A stretch of 64,000 nt of DNA from Pseudomonas hamedanensis (GTDB lineage Bacteria; Pseudomonadota; Gammaproteobacteria; Pseudomonadales; Pseudomonadaceae). The stretch covers positions 1,200,501 to 1,264,500 of the forward strand of contig NZ_CP077091.1 in the NCBI RefSeq assembly GCF_014268595.2, written 5' to 3'. Numbering within the stretch: the first letter of the stretch is position 1; every line of letters begins with the position of its first letter. The position numbers and the translations under genes were made by a program. Of the stretch, positions 51,480 to 60,628 are shown one piece after another. Under the pieces are notes generated by a model that saw only the letters and a list, made by a program, of their open reading frames with translations, did no database searches and was not told the origin of the DNA.

Positions 51480-53339
51480 ATGCTTCGCCTGTTTGAACAA
51501 AGGCTTGACCCCTTTCCTCCCGACGAGGCCCCACCACCGCCAGTCGGTCTGTTCCAGTTTCTGTGGGCCTGCACGCGCGGTGCGCGCCGCTACATTCTTG
51601 TCTTCGCCCTGCTCAGCGCCAGCGTGTCCATCTACGAGGCCTGGCTGTTTTCCTTTCTCGGGCAAGTGGTCGATCTGCTGTCGACCTGGCAGACCGGGGG
51701 CGCGGCGAGCGATGAGGAAAGCCGTGTGCTGTGGGGCATCGGCATTGTGCTGGTTGTCAGCATCGGGCTGGTGGCGCTGCGCACGATGGTGCAGCACCAG
51801 ATCCTGGCGATCAATCTGCCGCTGCGCCTGCGCTGGGATTTCCACCGACTGATGCTGCGACAAAGCCTGTCGTTCTTCTCCGATGAGTTTTCCGGCCGGG
51901 TCACGACCAAGGTGATGCAGACAGCGCTGGCCGTGCGCGAAGTGCTGTTCACGCTGATCGAGATCCTGCCCGGCATTGGCGTTTATTTCATTGCGATCAT
52001 CGCGCTGGCCGGCGGCTTCGCCCTCAAGCTCATGCTGCCGTTCCTTGCCTGGATCGTGCTGTTCGGCCTGGCGATGCTGTATTTCGTACCGCGCCTGGGC
52101 CAGGTCGGCCAGGAACAGGCCGATGCGCGCTCGTCGATGACCGGGCGCATTGCCGACGCCTACACCAACATCACCACGGTGAAACTGTTCTCCCACTCCA
52201 AACGTGAAGCGCACTTCGCGCGCGCGGCCATGGAAGATTTCAAGCTCACCGGTTTTCGCCAGATGCGTCTGGTCAGCCAGTTCGAGATCGTCAATCAGGC
52301 CCTGGTGGTCGGGCTGATTCTTGGCGCTGGCGGCTACGCCCTGTGGCTGTGGCACCAGGGCCAGGTCGGCACGGGTGCCGTGGCCGCAATCACGGCGATG
52401 GCGTTGCGCATCAACGGCATGTCGCACTGGATCATGTGGCAGATGACTTCACTGTTCGAGAACATCGGCACCGTGCAGGACGGCATGGACACCTTGACCC
52501 GCGGCCCGAAAGTGCAGGATGCGCCGGACGCCAAGGTATTGGTGCCAGCGGGCGGCGCAGTGACGTTCGATAACGTGAGTTTCAACTACAGCGGTGAACG
52601 CCAGGTGCTCGACGGTTTGAGCCTGAACATTCGTGCCGGGGAAAAAATCGGCCTGGTCGGCCGATCCGGTGCGGGCAAATCGACGCTGATCAATCTGTTG
52701 CTGCGTTTCTATGACGTGAACAGCGGCGAGATCCGCATCGATGGGCAAAACATCGCGCACGTCACGCAAGACAGCCTGCGCAGCGCAATCGGCATGGTCA
52801 CGCAGGACACGTCCCTGCTGCACCGTTCGATACGCGACAACATCGCCTATGGCCGCCCGGATGCAACCGACGAACAAATCCGCCGCGCCGCCGCACATGC
52901 CCAGGCCGACGGTTTCATCAGCCAACTGAGCGACAAACAAGGCCACAACGGTTACGACACCCTGGTGGGTGAGCGCGGCATCAAGCTTTCGGGAGGCCAG
53001 CGCCAACGTATCGCCATCGCCCGGGTGATGCTCAAGAACGCGCCGATTCTGTTACTCGACGAGGCCACCAGCGCGCTGGACTCCGAAGTTGAAGTCGCGA
53101 TTCAGGAAAGTCTCGATGAGATGATGAAGGGCAAGACGGTCATCGCCATCGCCCATCGATTGTCGACGATTGCGGCCATGGATCGCCTGATTGTCATGGA
53201 TGAAGGGCGCATCATCGAGCAAGGCACCCACGCCCAATTGCTGGAAAAGAACGGCACCTATGCGCGGCTCTGGCAGCACCAGAGTGGCGGCTTCCTGGGC
53301 GAGGATCAGGGGCTGACCGAGACGCTGGAACAGGCCTGA
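51480..53339 (+). CDS. ABC exporter, fused permease and ATP-binding protein
   Basis: A 619-residue half-transporter with six helices (about 40-350) and an ATPase domain. Walker A is GRSGAGKST, signature LSGGQRQR, Walker B ILLLDEATSALD, then IAHRLSTIA. ATG 51480 is used (GGAG upstream). An N-terminal proline-rich lead (FPPDEAPPPPVG) precedes the first helix. This is the MsbA/multidrug (type IV) exporter fold that works as a homodimer. A strong terminator follows at 53380. No adjacent gene suggests a substrate; lipid or drug export are the usual roles. Confidence 0.93.
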   Translation: MLRLFEQRLDPFPPDEAPPPPVGLFQFLWACTRGARRYILVFALLSASVSIYEAWLFSFLGQVVDLLSTWQTGGAASDEESRVLWGIGIVLVVSIGLVALRTMVQHQILAINLPLRLRWDFHRLMLRQSLSFFSDEFSGRVTTKVMQTALAVREVLFTLIEILPGIGVYFIAIIALAGGFALKLMLPFLAWIVLFGLAMLYFVPRLGQVGQEQADARSSMTGRIADAYTNITTVKLFSHSKREAHFARAAMEDFKLTGFRQMRLVSQFEIVNQALVVGLILGAGGYALWLWHQGQVGTGAVAAITAMALRINGMSHWIMWQMTSLFENIGTVQDGMDTLTRGPKVQDAPDAKVLVPAGGAVTFDNVSFNYSGERQVLDGLSLNIRAGEKIGLVGRSGAGKSTLINLLLRFYDVNSGEIRIDGQNIAHVTQDSLRSAIGMVTQDTSLLHRSIRDNIAYGRPDATDEQIRRAAAHAQADGFISQLSDKQGHNGYDTLVGERGIKLSGGQRQRIAIARVMLKNAPILLLDEATSALDSEVEVAIQESLDEMMKGKTVIAIAHRLSTIAAMDRLIVMDEGRIIEQGTHAQLLEKNGTYARLWQHQSGGFLGEDQGLTETLEQA

Positions 53340-53379
53340 TCGCCGACGGACCGTAACGGCCTTTGCGGTTCGCCCATAC

Positions 53380-53413
53380 AACAAAGCCCTGACAAGTCAG
53401 GGCTTTGTTTTTT
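53380..53413. terminator. Bidirectional rho-independent terminator
   Basis: AACAAAGCCCTGA and TCAGGGCTTTGTT form a 13 bp stem followed by a T-run. It serves the ABC exporter and the convergent glycine-rich gene. The stem core is the same AAAGCCCTGA found in the tRNA-Ser terminator repeat. Confidence 0.92.
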
Positions 53414-53424
53414 CATGCTGGAAC

Positions 53425-53922
53425 TCAGTGGGACTTCTTCGACACCGAGGAGCCCGCATTGCTCAAGCCTTTTGCGTTGTGATCGCCCGGCGTGGTCGTC
53501 GAGATCGCCCGGGCCTTGCTGATGCCGCGAGTGTCTCGGGAGTTGGCGACTGCTGACGTGGTCGAACCGTGGCCATTGCTGCCCGCATTCTTGTCACCGC
53601 CGTAGTGATTGCCGCTCAGGCCGTGATCGCGAACGGCTTTCCCGGCGGGGTCGCTGCTCATTCCGCCACGATTGCTGCCGGCATCGCCGGAGTGGCTTGA
53701 GCCGCCGCGACCGCCAGCGTTGCCGCCGCCATTGCCACCGCCGTTACCGCCACCGTTGCCACCACCATTACCACCACCGCCGCCGCCACCGTTACCGCCG
53801 CCGCCACCGTCTTTGGCGTATGCCGAACCCATCACGGACAGGTCGGCAGGCAGAAGAGGCGCGGCTGCAAGCATCAGGGCGCAGGACATTACAGCAACGA
53901 GACTCTTGTTCTTTAAAAGCAT
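53425..53922 (-). CDS. Secreted glycine-rich low-complexity protein
   Basis: A 165-residue protein starting at ATG 53922 (GGAAG 5 bp upstream). Residues 1-36 form a signal peptide (MLLKNKSLVAVMSCALMLAA then AP..SAYA). The mature part begins KDGGGGG and carries a run of GGGN/GGGG repeats over about 40 residues, followed by a His/Ser/Asn-rich region (SSHSGDAGSNRGG, DHGLSGNHYGGDKNAGSNGH) and a Ser/Lys tail. No catalytic motif. The composition suggests a disordered surface or periplasmic protein. The matching GGN codons (GGT/GGC/AAC) vary, so slippage in copy number between strains is plausible. Confidence 0.8.
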   Translation of the reverse strand: MLLKNKSLVAVMSCALMLAAAPLLPADLSVMGSAYAKDGGGGGNGGGGGGGNGGGNGGGNGGGNGGGNAGGRGGSSHSGDAGSNRGGMSSDPAGKAVRDHGLSGNHYGGDKNAGSNGHGSTTSAVANSRDTRGISKARAISTTTPGDHNAKGLSNAGSSVSKKSH

Positions 53923-54057
53923 GATTGCTTCCATAAAGGTTGATATCGCGAAATTAAGACGCGACAACGCCGATACAGTTCAAGCGAGGCGACGGGTGGG
54001 GACTGCTCGAGCGGTGCCCGAGCAGCCATTCACAATCCGATCATGCGGCCGCCTGAT

Positions 54058-54471
54058 TCAGGGCTTGAGAATCAGCACCGGTTCGCCCTTTTTGACGACG
54101 TAGGTGGCCAGTTCCGAGGCCGTGTCGCTGCCAACGTTTTTCGCCACATGCGCCACGCCTTGTGGAATCAACAACGACTCACCGGCCTTGAGGATCACCG
54201 GCGCGCGGCCTTCCAGTTGGTATTCGAACGTGCCGCTGAGCACGTGAGCGATTTCCACGCCAGGGTGCGCGTGTCTCGGCGAAGTCACACCCGGTTCGAA
54301 ATCGATCCGCGCCTGGATCACTTCGCTGTCGACCGCGCCCACGTCCTGGCGGACCAGGTCCGTGCGGCTCAGCCCCTTCTGCCAGCTCATGGCCCCGCTG
54401 TCAGCGGCCTGTGCCGTGCCGATCAGACAAGCGAAGACAGCGGCGGTAGCAAGAAACAGTGGACGATTCAT
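54058..54471 (-). CDS. Periplasmic cupin-domain protein
   Basis: A 137-residue protein with a signal peptide ending at Ala22 (TAQA). The single cupin fold shows the metal-site histidines in SPRHAHPGVEIAHVLSG (H-x-H-x4-E) and a second-strand motif LIPQGVAHVAKN. This matches small secreted cupins widespread in Pseudomonas whose function is unknown; a metal ion at the H-H-E-H site is expected. It is divergent from the RidA gene, with a 247 bp gap in which I see no further gene. Confidence 0.88.
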   Translation of the reverse strand: MNRPLFLATAAVFACLIGTAQAADSGAMSWQKGLSRTDLVRQDVGAVDSEVIQARIDFEPGVTSPRHAHPGVEIAHVLSGTFEYQLEGRAPVILKAGESLLIPQGVAHVAKNVGSDTASELATYVVKKGEPVLILKP

Positions 54472-54718
54472 GGTAGTGCCCTCTCAAACGTAGTGGTTGT
54501 GGCCCTACTTTGAGCACGGCATGTACGCAGGATGTGTCCGGAATACCGCGTTGATTATTGCGGTGTATACCCGGGCGGGATTGATACACGCTCATACAAA
54601 TGCTTCGCGGTTTTACTCAAGCGCTGCCAGGCAGGTGTGTTTCGACGCGCGTCAGGCAGGCCATGTCGTCATGGAATCTGTAAACTGGCGCGCTCTCAAC
54701 TCGTTCAAAGGGATCACC

Positions 54719-55099
54719 ATGACCACTCCAGACATCACGTTCACGCCCGATCCGGACGCTGAGTCGATTTCTTCCGACGTCGCCACCTTCGGCGGGATCA
54801 TGGTCTCTACGCAGATCCCGACCCGCGCTGACGGCAGCCTGGAACTGGGCGATATCACCGCGCAAAGCGAATGCACACTGCAAGCATTGAAAGCCGCTCT
54901 GGAGCGCGCCGGCAGTTCGATGGACCGGGTCATGCACCTGACCATCTACCTCACCGACATGGCCGATCGCGCCGCGTTCAACGAGGTCTACCAGCGTTTC
55001 TTCGCCAAACCATGGCCGGTGCGTGCGGCGGTGGGCGTGGCGTCGCTGGCGGTTGAGGGGATGCGTGTGGAAGTGACGGCAATGGCGGCCAAGGCCTGA
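54719..55099 (+). CDS. RidA/YjgF-family protein
   Basis: A 126-residue RidA-fold protein, which hydrolyses reactive enamine/imine intermediates to ketoacids and ammonia in the true RidA clade. The C-terminal block is VRAAVGVASLAVEGMRVEVTAMAAKA with the expected Arg (RAAVGVASL) that binds the carboxylate. The N-terminal half is more divergent (FGGIMVSTQIPTRADGSLEL). AAAGGG lies upstream of ATG 54719. It stands alone before the REP array and may belong to the Rid4-7 side groups rather than housekeeping RidA. Confidence 0.9.
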   Translation: MTTPDITFTPDPDAESISSDVATFGGIMVSTQIPTRADGSLELGDITAQSECTLQALKAALERAGSSMDRVMHLTIYLTDMADRAAFNEVYQRFFAKPWPVRAAVGVASLAVEGMRVEVTAMAAKA

Positions 55100-55135
55100 T
55101 TGTTCAGCCTGTGAGCAGATTTGTCGCCTGACATG

Positions 55136-55830
55136 GCCCCTTCGCGAGCAGGCTCGCTCCCACAGGGACTGTCGCCATCCATAAAACTGGCTGACACCCC
55201 GAAAAACTGTGGGACCGGGCTTGCTCGCGAAAGCGCCGGGTCAGGCAACCGATGCGCCGCCTGACATGACCCCTTCGCGAGCAAGCCCGCTCCCACAGGG
55301 ACTGTCGCCATCCGCAAGACTGCCTGGCACCCCGAAAAAAACTGTGGGAGCGGGCTTGCTCGCGAAAGCGCCGGGTCAGTCAACCGATGCGCCGCCTGAT
55401 ATGACCCCTTCGCGAGCAGGCTCGCTCCCACAGGGACTGAGGACATCCACGAAACTGCCTGACACCCCGAAAAAAACTGTGGGAGCGGGCTTGCTCGCGA
55501 AAGCGCCGGGTCAGTCAACCGATGCGCCGCCTGACATGGCCCCTTCGCGAGCAAGCTCGCTCCCACAGGGACTGTCGCCAGCCACGAAACTGCCTGACAC
55601 CCCGAAAAACTGTGGGAGCGAGCCTGCTCGCGAATGCGCCGGGTCAGTCAACCGATCCGTCGCCTGATATGACCCCTTCGCGAGCAAGCCCGCTCCCACA
55701 GGGACCGGGGCCGTTCCTGAAATCTGCCGACACTATGAAAAACTATGGGAGCGGGTCATCCACGAAACTGGCTGACACCCTGAAAAAACTGTGGGAGCGG
55801 GCTTGCCCGCGAAAGCGCCGGGTCAGGCAG
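55136..55830. repeat. Array of REP pairs in tandem (unit about 133-135 bp)
   Basis: REP pairs follow one another with the unit start GTGGGAGCGGGCTTGCTCGC (or a near variant) at 55209, 55344, 55479 and 55612, giving periods of 135, 135 and 133 bp. A truncated unit precedes (from 55136), and a degenerate plus a partial unit end the array (55745, 55791). Each unit contains a facing REP pair plus a spacer (GGGACTGTCGCCATCC..CTGCCTGACACCCCGAAAAA). It fills most of the 899 bp gap before rlhA; no gene is supported in it. Confidence 0.92.
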
Positions 55831-55998
55831 CACATCTGCCACTGACAGATGGCATTCGTCCGAGCGACGCGGGCCCTTGGCCCATGCCGACCGATGCCAA
55901 CTGAGCATGGCTTTCGCCATCGGGCAGCGCATGCGTGCCCGCCGTGCATTTCGCGAGTAGAATGCGCGCCTGACCGTGACTGCCTGACTAAAAAAACT

Positions 55999-57987
55999 AT
56001 GTCCTTGCCCAAGCATCATCTGGAATTGCTCAGCCCTGCCCGCGACGTGGCCATCGCCCGTGAGGCGATCCTGCATGGCGCCGACGCCGTGTACATCGGC
56101 GGCCCGAGCTTCGGCGCGCGCCACAACGCCTGCAACGAAGTCGGTGAAATTGCCGATCTGGTGGAGTTCGCCCGCCGCTACCATGCGCGGATTTTCACCA
56201 CCATCAACACCATCCTGCACGACAACGAACTGGAGCCGGCGCGCAAGCTGATCCATCAGTTGTACGACGCCGGCGTCGATGCGCTGATCGTCCAGGACCT
56301 GGGCGTGATGGAGCTGGACATTCCGCCCATCGAACTGCACGCCTCGACCCAGACCGACATCCGCACGCTCGAGCGAGCGAAGTTCCTTGATCAGGCCGGC
56401 TTTTCGCAACTGGTACTGGCCCGCGAGCTGAACCTGCAGGAAATCCGTGCCATCGCCGATGAAACCGACGCGGCCATCGAATTCTTCATTCATGGTGCGT
56501 TGTGCGTGGCTTTCTCCGGTCAGTGCAACATTTCCCACGCGCAGACCGGGCGCAGTGCCAACCGTGGCGACTGCTCCCAGGCGTGCCGCTTGCCGTACAC
56601 CCTCAAAGACGAAAAAGGTGGCGTGATCGCCTACGAAAAGCACCTGCTGTCGATGAAGGACAACAACCAGAGCGCGAACATTCGTGCGCTGGTTGAAGCC
56701 GGCGTGCGTTCGTTCAAGATTGAGGGTCGCTACAAGGACATGGGCTATGTGAAGAACATCACTGCCTATTACCGCCAGCGCCTCGACGATGTGCTCGAAG
56801 ATCGCCCGGACCTGGCCCGCGCCTCCAGCGGCCGCACCGTGCATTTCTTCATGCCCGACCCGGAAAAAACCTTCCACCGCGGCAGCACCGATTACTTCGT
56901 CACTGATCGCAAGATCGACATCGGCGCTTTCGACTCGCCAACCTTTACCGGCCTGCCGGTCGGTACGGTGGAAAAAGTCGGCAAGCGTGACATGCAGGTC
57001 GTGACCCACGAACCGCTGTCCAACGGTGACGGCCTGAACGTGCTGGTCAAACGCGAAGTGGTCGGTTTTCGCGCCAACATCGCTGAGGCCAAAGGCGAGT
57101 TCGAAGAAGACGGCGAGAAGCGCTACCGCTATCGCGTCGAGCCGAATGAAATGCCCGAAGGCCTGTTCAAGCTACGGCCGAACCACCCGTTAAATCGCAA
57201 CCTCGATCACAACTGGCAACAGGCGCTGCAAAAGACCTCGTCGGAACGTCGCGTGGCCCTGAGCTGGGTTGCCCGTCTGCGTGAAGATAAGCTGGAAGTG
57301 ACCGCAACCAGCGAGGAAGGCATCAGCGCCAGCGTCAGCCTCAACGGACCGTTCGGCGTCGCCAACAAACCGGAACAGGCGCTGGAGCAACTGCGCGACC
57401 TGCTCGGCCAGCTCGGTACCACCCAGTACCACGCCACCGACGTCAAACTCGATACGCCGCAAGCGTTCTTCATCCCCAACTCGCAGCTCAAGGCCCTGCG
57501 CCGCGAAGTGATCGAAGCGCTGACGGCTGCGCGTGTTGCCGCCCACCCGCGAGGCAGCCGCAAAGCCGAAACCAGCCCGCCGCCGGTGTACCCGGATTCG
57601 CACCTGACCTTCCTCGCCAACGTCTACAACCAGAAGGCGCGCGACTTCTATCACCGCCACGGCGTCAAGCTGATCGACGCGGCCTATGAAGCGCACGAAG
57701 AACCGGGCGAAGTGCCGGTGATGATCACCAAGCACTGCCTGCGTTTCTCCTTCAACCTGTGCCCGAAACAGGCCAAAGGCGTGACCGGCGTGCGTACCAA
57801 GGTCGCCCCGATGCAATTGATCCACGGCGACGAAGTGCTGACGTTGAAATTCGACTGCAAGCCGTGCGAGATGCACATCATCGGCAAGATGAAAGGCCAT
57901 ATCCTCAATCTGCCGCAACCGGGCAGCGTGGTCGGCCACATCAGCCCCGAAGACTTGATGAAAACCATCCCGCGCGCACCGCACTGA
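55999..57987 (+). CDS. rlhA: 23S rRNA C2501 hydroxylation protein, peptidase U32 family (RlhA-like)
   Basis: A 662-residue protein. It follows E. coli RlhA (YdcP) almost throughout: ELLSPARDVAIAREAILHGA, DAVYIGGPSFGARHN, the U32 signature region GQCNISHAQTGRSANRGDCS and QACRLPYTL, then SFKIEGRYKDMGYVKNITAYY. RlhA is needed to hydroxylate C2501 of 23S rRNA, with prephenate as a required metabolite in E. coli. The cysteines of the C-terminal half (KHCLRFSFNLCPKQ, FDCKPCEMH) that bind an iron-sulfur cluster are present. ATG 55999 is used although no strong RBS is visible. Single gene after the REP array. Confidence 0.95.
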   Translation: MSLPKHHLELLSPARDVAIAREAILHGADAVYIGGPSFGARHNACNEVGEIADLVEFARRYHARIFTTINTILHDNELEPARKLIHQLYDAGVDALIVQDLGVMELDIPPIELHASTQTDIRTLERAKFLDQAGFSQLVLARELNLQEIRAIADETDAAIEFFIHGALCVAFSGQCNISHAQTGRSANRGDCSQACRLPYTLKDEKGGVIAYEKHLLSMKDNNQSANIRALVEAGVRSFKIEGRYKDMGYVKNITAYYRQRLDDVLEDRPDLARASSGRTVHFFMPDPEKTFHRGSTDYFVTDRKIDIGAFDSPTFTGLPVGTVEKVGKRDMQVVTHEPLSNGDGLNVLVKREVVGFRANIAEAKGEFEEDGEKRYRYRVEPNEMPEGLFKLRPNHPLNRNLDHNWQQALQKTSSERRVALSWVARLREDKLEVTATSEEGISASVSLNGPFGVANKPEQALEQLRDLLGQLGTTQYHATDVKLDTPQAFFIPNSQLKALRREVIEALTAARVAAHPRGSRKAETSPPPVYPDSHLTFLANVYNQKARDFYHRHGVKLIDAAYEAHEEPGEVPVMITKHCLRFSFNLCPKQAKGVTGVRTKVAPMQLIHGDEVLTLKFDCKPCEMHIIGKMKGHILNLPQPGSVVGHISPEDLMKTIPRAPH

Positions 57988-58057
57988 GTGACGGGCGTGC
58001 GCGGTGCTTCGGCATCGCGCACGCCTGCCCCGCTCTGCCTGAGCGAATCGCAGGCAT

Positions 58058-58095
58058 AAAAAAACGCCAACTTCTTGCGAAGTTGGCGTTTTTTA
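58058..58095. terminator. Bidirectional rho-independent terminator
   Basis: AAAAAACGCCAACTTC and GAAGTTGGCGTTTTTT form a long stem with A/T runs on both sides. It ends rlhA on the plus strand and tRNA-Gln on the minus strand. Confidence 0.94.
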
Positions 58096-58100
58096 ATAGA

Positions 58101-58175
58101 TGGCAGGGGCGGCTGGATTCGAACCAACGCATGGCAGGATCAAAACCTGCTGCCTTACCGCTTGGCGACGCCCCT
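58101..58175 (-). tRNA. tRNA-Gln (anticodon TTG)
   Basis: A 75 nt tRNA read on the minus strand: acceptor AGGGGCG pairs with CGCCCCT, discriminator G, encoded CCA. The anticodon loop TTTTGAT gives TTG; the D arm (GCCAAGCGGTAAGGC) and T arm (GTTCGAATC) are typical of tRNA-Gln. The following 317 bp to the hydrolase hold its promoter region and no gene. Confidence 0.95.
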
Positions 58176-58492
58176 GTAGCTCTGTCCAGCGACTCCGAGA
58201 AGATCGCTGTGAGAACGGGGCGCAATTTATCAACATTCATTTCGTTTGGGAAGCCCGCAATGAAATATTTTTTGTTTTAAAACAGCGACTTATTATTTTT
58301 GCCGAAAACCGGGCAGCGGCCATGCCCTCTTCGCCTCGTGTATCACACTGTGTACGCGCCCCTCTACCGTACAACGCGTTGCAAAATGGCCGTCCCTCGA
58401 CACATGGCAGATACGTCTGCGCGCTCCAATGCAGCCAAGGTTTCAAGGGTCTCGTCCAGCCCCCTGACCCAACAATGGCAGGAGACGTCATC

Positions 58493-59521
58493 ATGAAAAA
58501 GGCTCAACCCTTGCGTAAAACCGCTGTCGGTTTATCGATGCTGGCCTTGTCGCTGTTCGGCTCAATCAGCGCCGTCCAGGCGCAAACCGTCGAACCGGCG
58601 ACCGTCAGCTACACCACCCCCTCGCCGTTCGGCCCGCTGAAACACGTGAAGGCCGGCGTGCTTGAGGTGGCGTACGCCGAAACCGGCCCCGCCGATGGCC
58701 CGGTGGTCATCCTGCTGCACGGATGGCCGTACGATATTCACAGCTACGACGACGTCGCGCCGTTACTCGCAGCCAAGGGGTATCGGGTGTTGATGCCGTA
58801 TGCGCGCGGTTATGGCGATACGCACTTTCTCTCCAAAGACACCCTGCGCAACAGTCAACCGGCCGCGCTGGCCAGCGACGTCATCGACTTCATGGATGCG
58901 CTGAAGATCAAGCAAGCGGTGCTCGGCGGTTATGACTGGGGCGCCCGTTCGGCCGACATCGTCGCGGCGCTCTGGCCGGAACGGGTGAAGGCGCTGGTGG
59001 CGGTCAGCGGTTATCTGATCGGCAATCAGGCTGCCGGGCAGAACCCGTTGCCGCCCGCAGCGGAACTGCAATGGTGGTATCAGTTCTACTTCGCCACCGA
59101 CCGGGGCCGCGCCGGCTACGAGAATAACACCCATGACTTCGCCAAATTGATCTGGCAACTCGCTTCGCCACAGTGGAAGTTCGATGACGCGACCTTCGAC
59201 CGCAGCGCCAAGGCCTTGCAGAACCCCGATCACGTCGACATCACCGTGTTCAACTATCGCTGGCGGCTCGGTCTGGTTCAGGGCGAGGCGAAATACGCAG
59301 CGCTGGAACAGAAACTCGCCACCGCGCCGTCAATCAGCGTGCCGACCATCACCCTTGAAGGCGACGCCAACGGTGCGCCGCACCCCAGGCCCGAGGACTA
59401 TGCCAAGCGTTTTACCGGCAAATATCAGTTCCGGTTGATCGAGGGTGGGGTTGGGCATAATTTGCCTCAAGAGGCTCCGAAAGCGTTCGCCCGGGCTGTG
59501 GTGGATGCCGATCACCTCTGA
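58493..59521 (+). CDS. Secreted alpha/beta hydrolase, epoxide hydrolase/dehalogenase-like
   Basis: A 342-residue hydrolase with a signal peptide ending VQA (residue 30). The nucleophile is Asp148 in GGYDWGARSA, the elbow seen in soluble epoxide hydrolases and haloalkane dehalogenases, not Ser. The oxyanion-hole HGWP motif is at 76-79, and the catalytic His is in GGVGHNLPQE. Cap-domain tyrosines that activate the epoxide cannot be fixed by eye; QWWYQFYFA is a candidate. GGAG lies 8 bp upstream of the ATG. Convergent with a GlxA-type regulator that may respond to the same substrate. Confidence 0.9.
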   Translation: MKKAQPLRKTAVGLSMLALSLFGSISAVQAQTVEPATVSYTTPSPFGPLKHVKAGVLEVAYAETGPADGPVVILLHGWPYDIHSYDDVAPLLAAKGYRVLMPYARGYGDTHFLSKDTLRNSQPAALASDVIDFMDALKIKQAVLGGYDWGARSADIVAALWPERVKALVAVSGYLIGNQAAGQNPLPPAAELQWWYQFYFATDRGRAGYENNTHDFAKLIWQLASPQWKFDDATFDRSAKALQNPDHVDITVFNYRWRLGLVQGEAKYAALEQKLATAPSISVPTITLEGDANGAPHPRPEDYAKRFTGKYQFRLIEGGVGHNLPQEAPKAFARAVVDADHL

Positions 59522-59554
59522 AGAAAAACCCCTCGAGGGCAAAAACGGCGGGGT

Positions 59555-60580
59555 CTATTTGACCAGCCGTTTTTCTTTCGATGGGCGATAACCGAAGTAT
59601 GAGCTGTAGCATTTGCTGAAATGGCTCGGCGAGACGAATCCGCAGGCCACCAGCACTTCCACCTGTGACAGTTCAGTGTGTTGCAGCAGGCGCCGCGCTT
59701 CGGTGATACGCAGCTCCAGGTAATAGCGCTGCGGCGTGGTGCCCAGTTGTTCCTTGAACAGGCGCTCCAACTGACGCCGCGAGCGCCCGGCGTAGACCGC
59801 CAGTTGTTCCAGTTCCAGCGGCTCTTCGAGGTTGGCATCCATCAGCTTGATCACTTCACGCAACGGCGCGCTGACGCAGATGTTTTCGTCCGGTTTGATC
59901 CGCCGGTAGCGCGACTCCTCGAAGGCCAGAATGTCTTCAATGCCCTCGACCAACGCTTTGCCATGCAAGCCCTTGATCCAGTCGAGCGCCATGTGGAACG
60001 CCCCGGACGGGCTGGAGGCGGTGAGGCGGTCGCGATCAATGACGTAGGGTTCGCTGCTGACGTGGGTGCTCTTGGCGATCTCGGTGAGCGCCGGGCGATG
60101 TTCCGGGTGGATTGCGCAGCGATAGCCGTCGAGCAGACCGGCGCGGCCGAGAAACCACGAACCGTTCCACAAACCGGCGAGGCTCACGCCCCGCTCCGCC
60201 GCCGCTTTGAGCAGTCCGATGAACTCGTCACTGGCGCGCAGTTCGGTGCGATAACCTCCACATACAACTAAAAGGTCCAGCGCTTGCAGCGCCGCTGGAT
60301 TCAGCCGTGCATCAGGGCGGATGACCAGACCCAGGTCACTGATCACCTCGCCATCGCCCAACCCGAAAGTGCGCGACGAGAAAAGCCCCGGACGCAACAG
60401 GTTGGTGGTGACCACCGTGTCCAGTGCCTGGGTGAAGGCCGGTAGCGAAAAATGTTCGAGGAGCAAAAAACCGGTGCGGGTCACACCGCTGCTGGCGGTG
60501 TCCTGCTCATTCAGATAGCGGAGGTTCTTGCCCTTCATGCCTCCGCTGAATTGACGTCGTTCGATCAAGGTCGGGTCCAT
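59555..60580 (-). CDS. GlxA-family AraC regulator
   Basis: A 341-residue regulator with an N-terminal DJ-1/PfpI-like domain (TGFLLLEHFSLPAFTQALDT, LDLLVVCGGYRTEL) and C-terminal AraC HTHs: LELEQLAVYAGRSRRQLERL, then SQVEVLVACGFVSPSHFSKCY. The GGYRTEL nucleophile-elbow region lacks a catalytic Cys, as in sensory members. A shorter start at an internal ATG (MKGKNL) is possible. The hydrolase gene is convergent 33 bp away, and a LysR gene lies upstream. It belongs to the same class as the regulator at 36378 but is not a close copy. Confidence 0.9.
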   Translation of the reverse strand: MDPTLIERRQFSGGMKGKNLRYLNEQDTASSGVTRTGFLLLEHFSLPAFTQALDTVVTTNLLRPGLFSSRTFGLGDGEVISDLGLVIRPDARLNPAALQALDLLVVCGGYRTELRASDEFIGLLKAAAERGVSLAGLWNGSWFLGRAGLLDGYRCAIHPEHRPALTEIAKSTHVSSEPYVIDRDRLTASSPSGAFHMALDWIKGLHGKALVEGIEDILAFEESRYRRIKPDENICVSAPLREVIKLMDANLEEPLELEQLAVYAGRSRRQLERLFKEQLGTTPQRYYLELRITEARRLLQHTELSQVEVLVACGFVSPSHFSKCYSSYFGYRPSKEKRLVK

Positions 60581-60628
60581 CGGTGATTATTATGGGGCGA
60601 TAGTTGGCCTGATCTGCGCCGGAGTCAA

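Noticed and set aside
55136..55830. CRISPR array
   Set aside because: Regular spacing, but the repeats are REP pairs with conserved spacers rather than unique spacers, and no cas genes are present.
55756..57009. 417-codon minus-strand open frame opposite rlhA
   Set aside because: Shadow frame; its C-terminal end reads through REP units.
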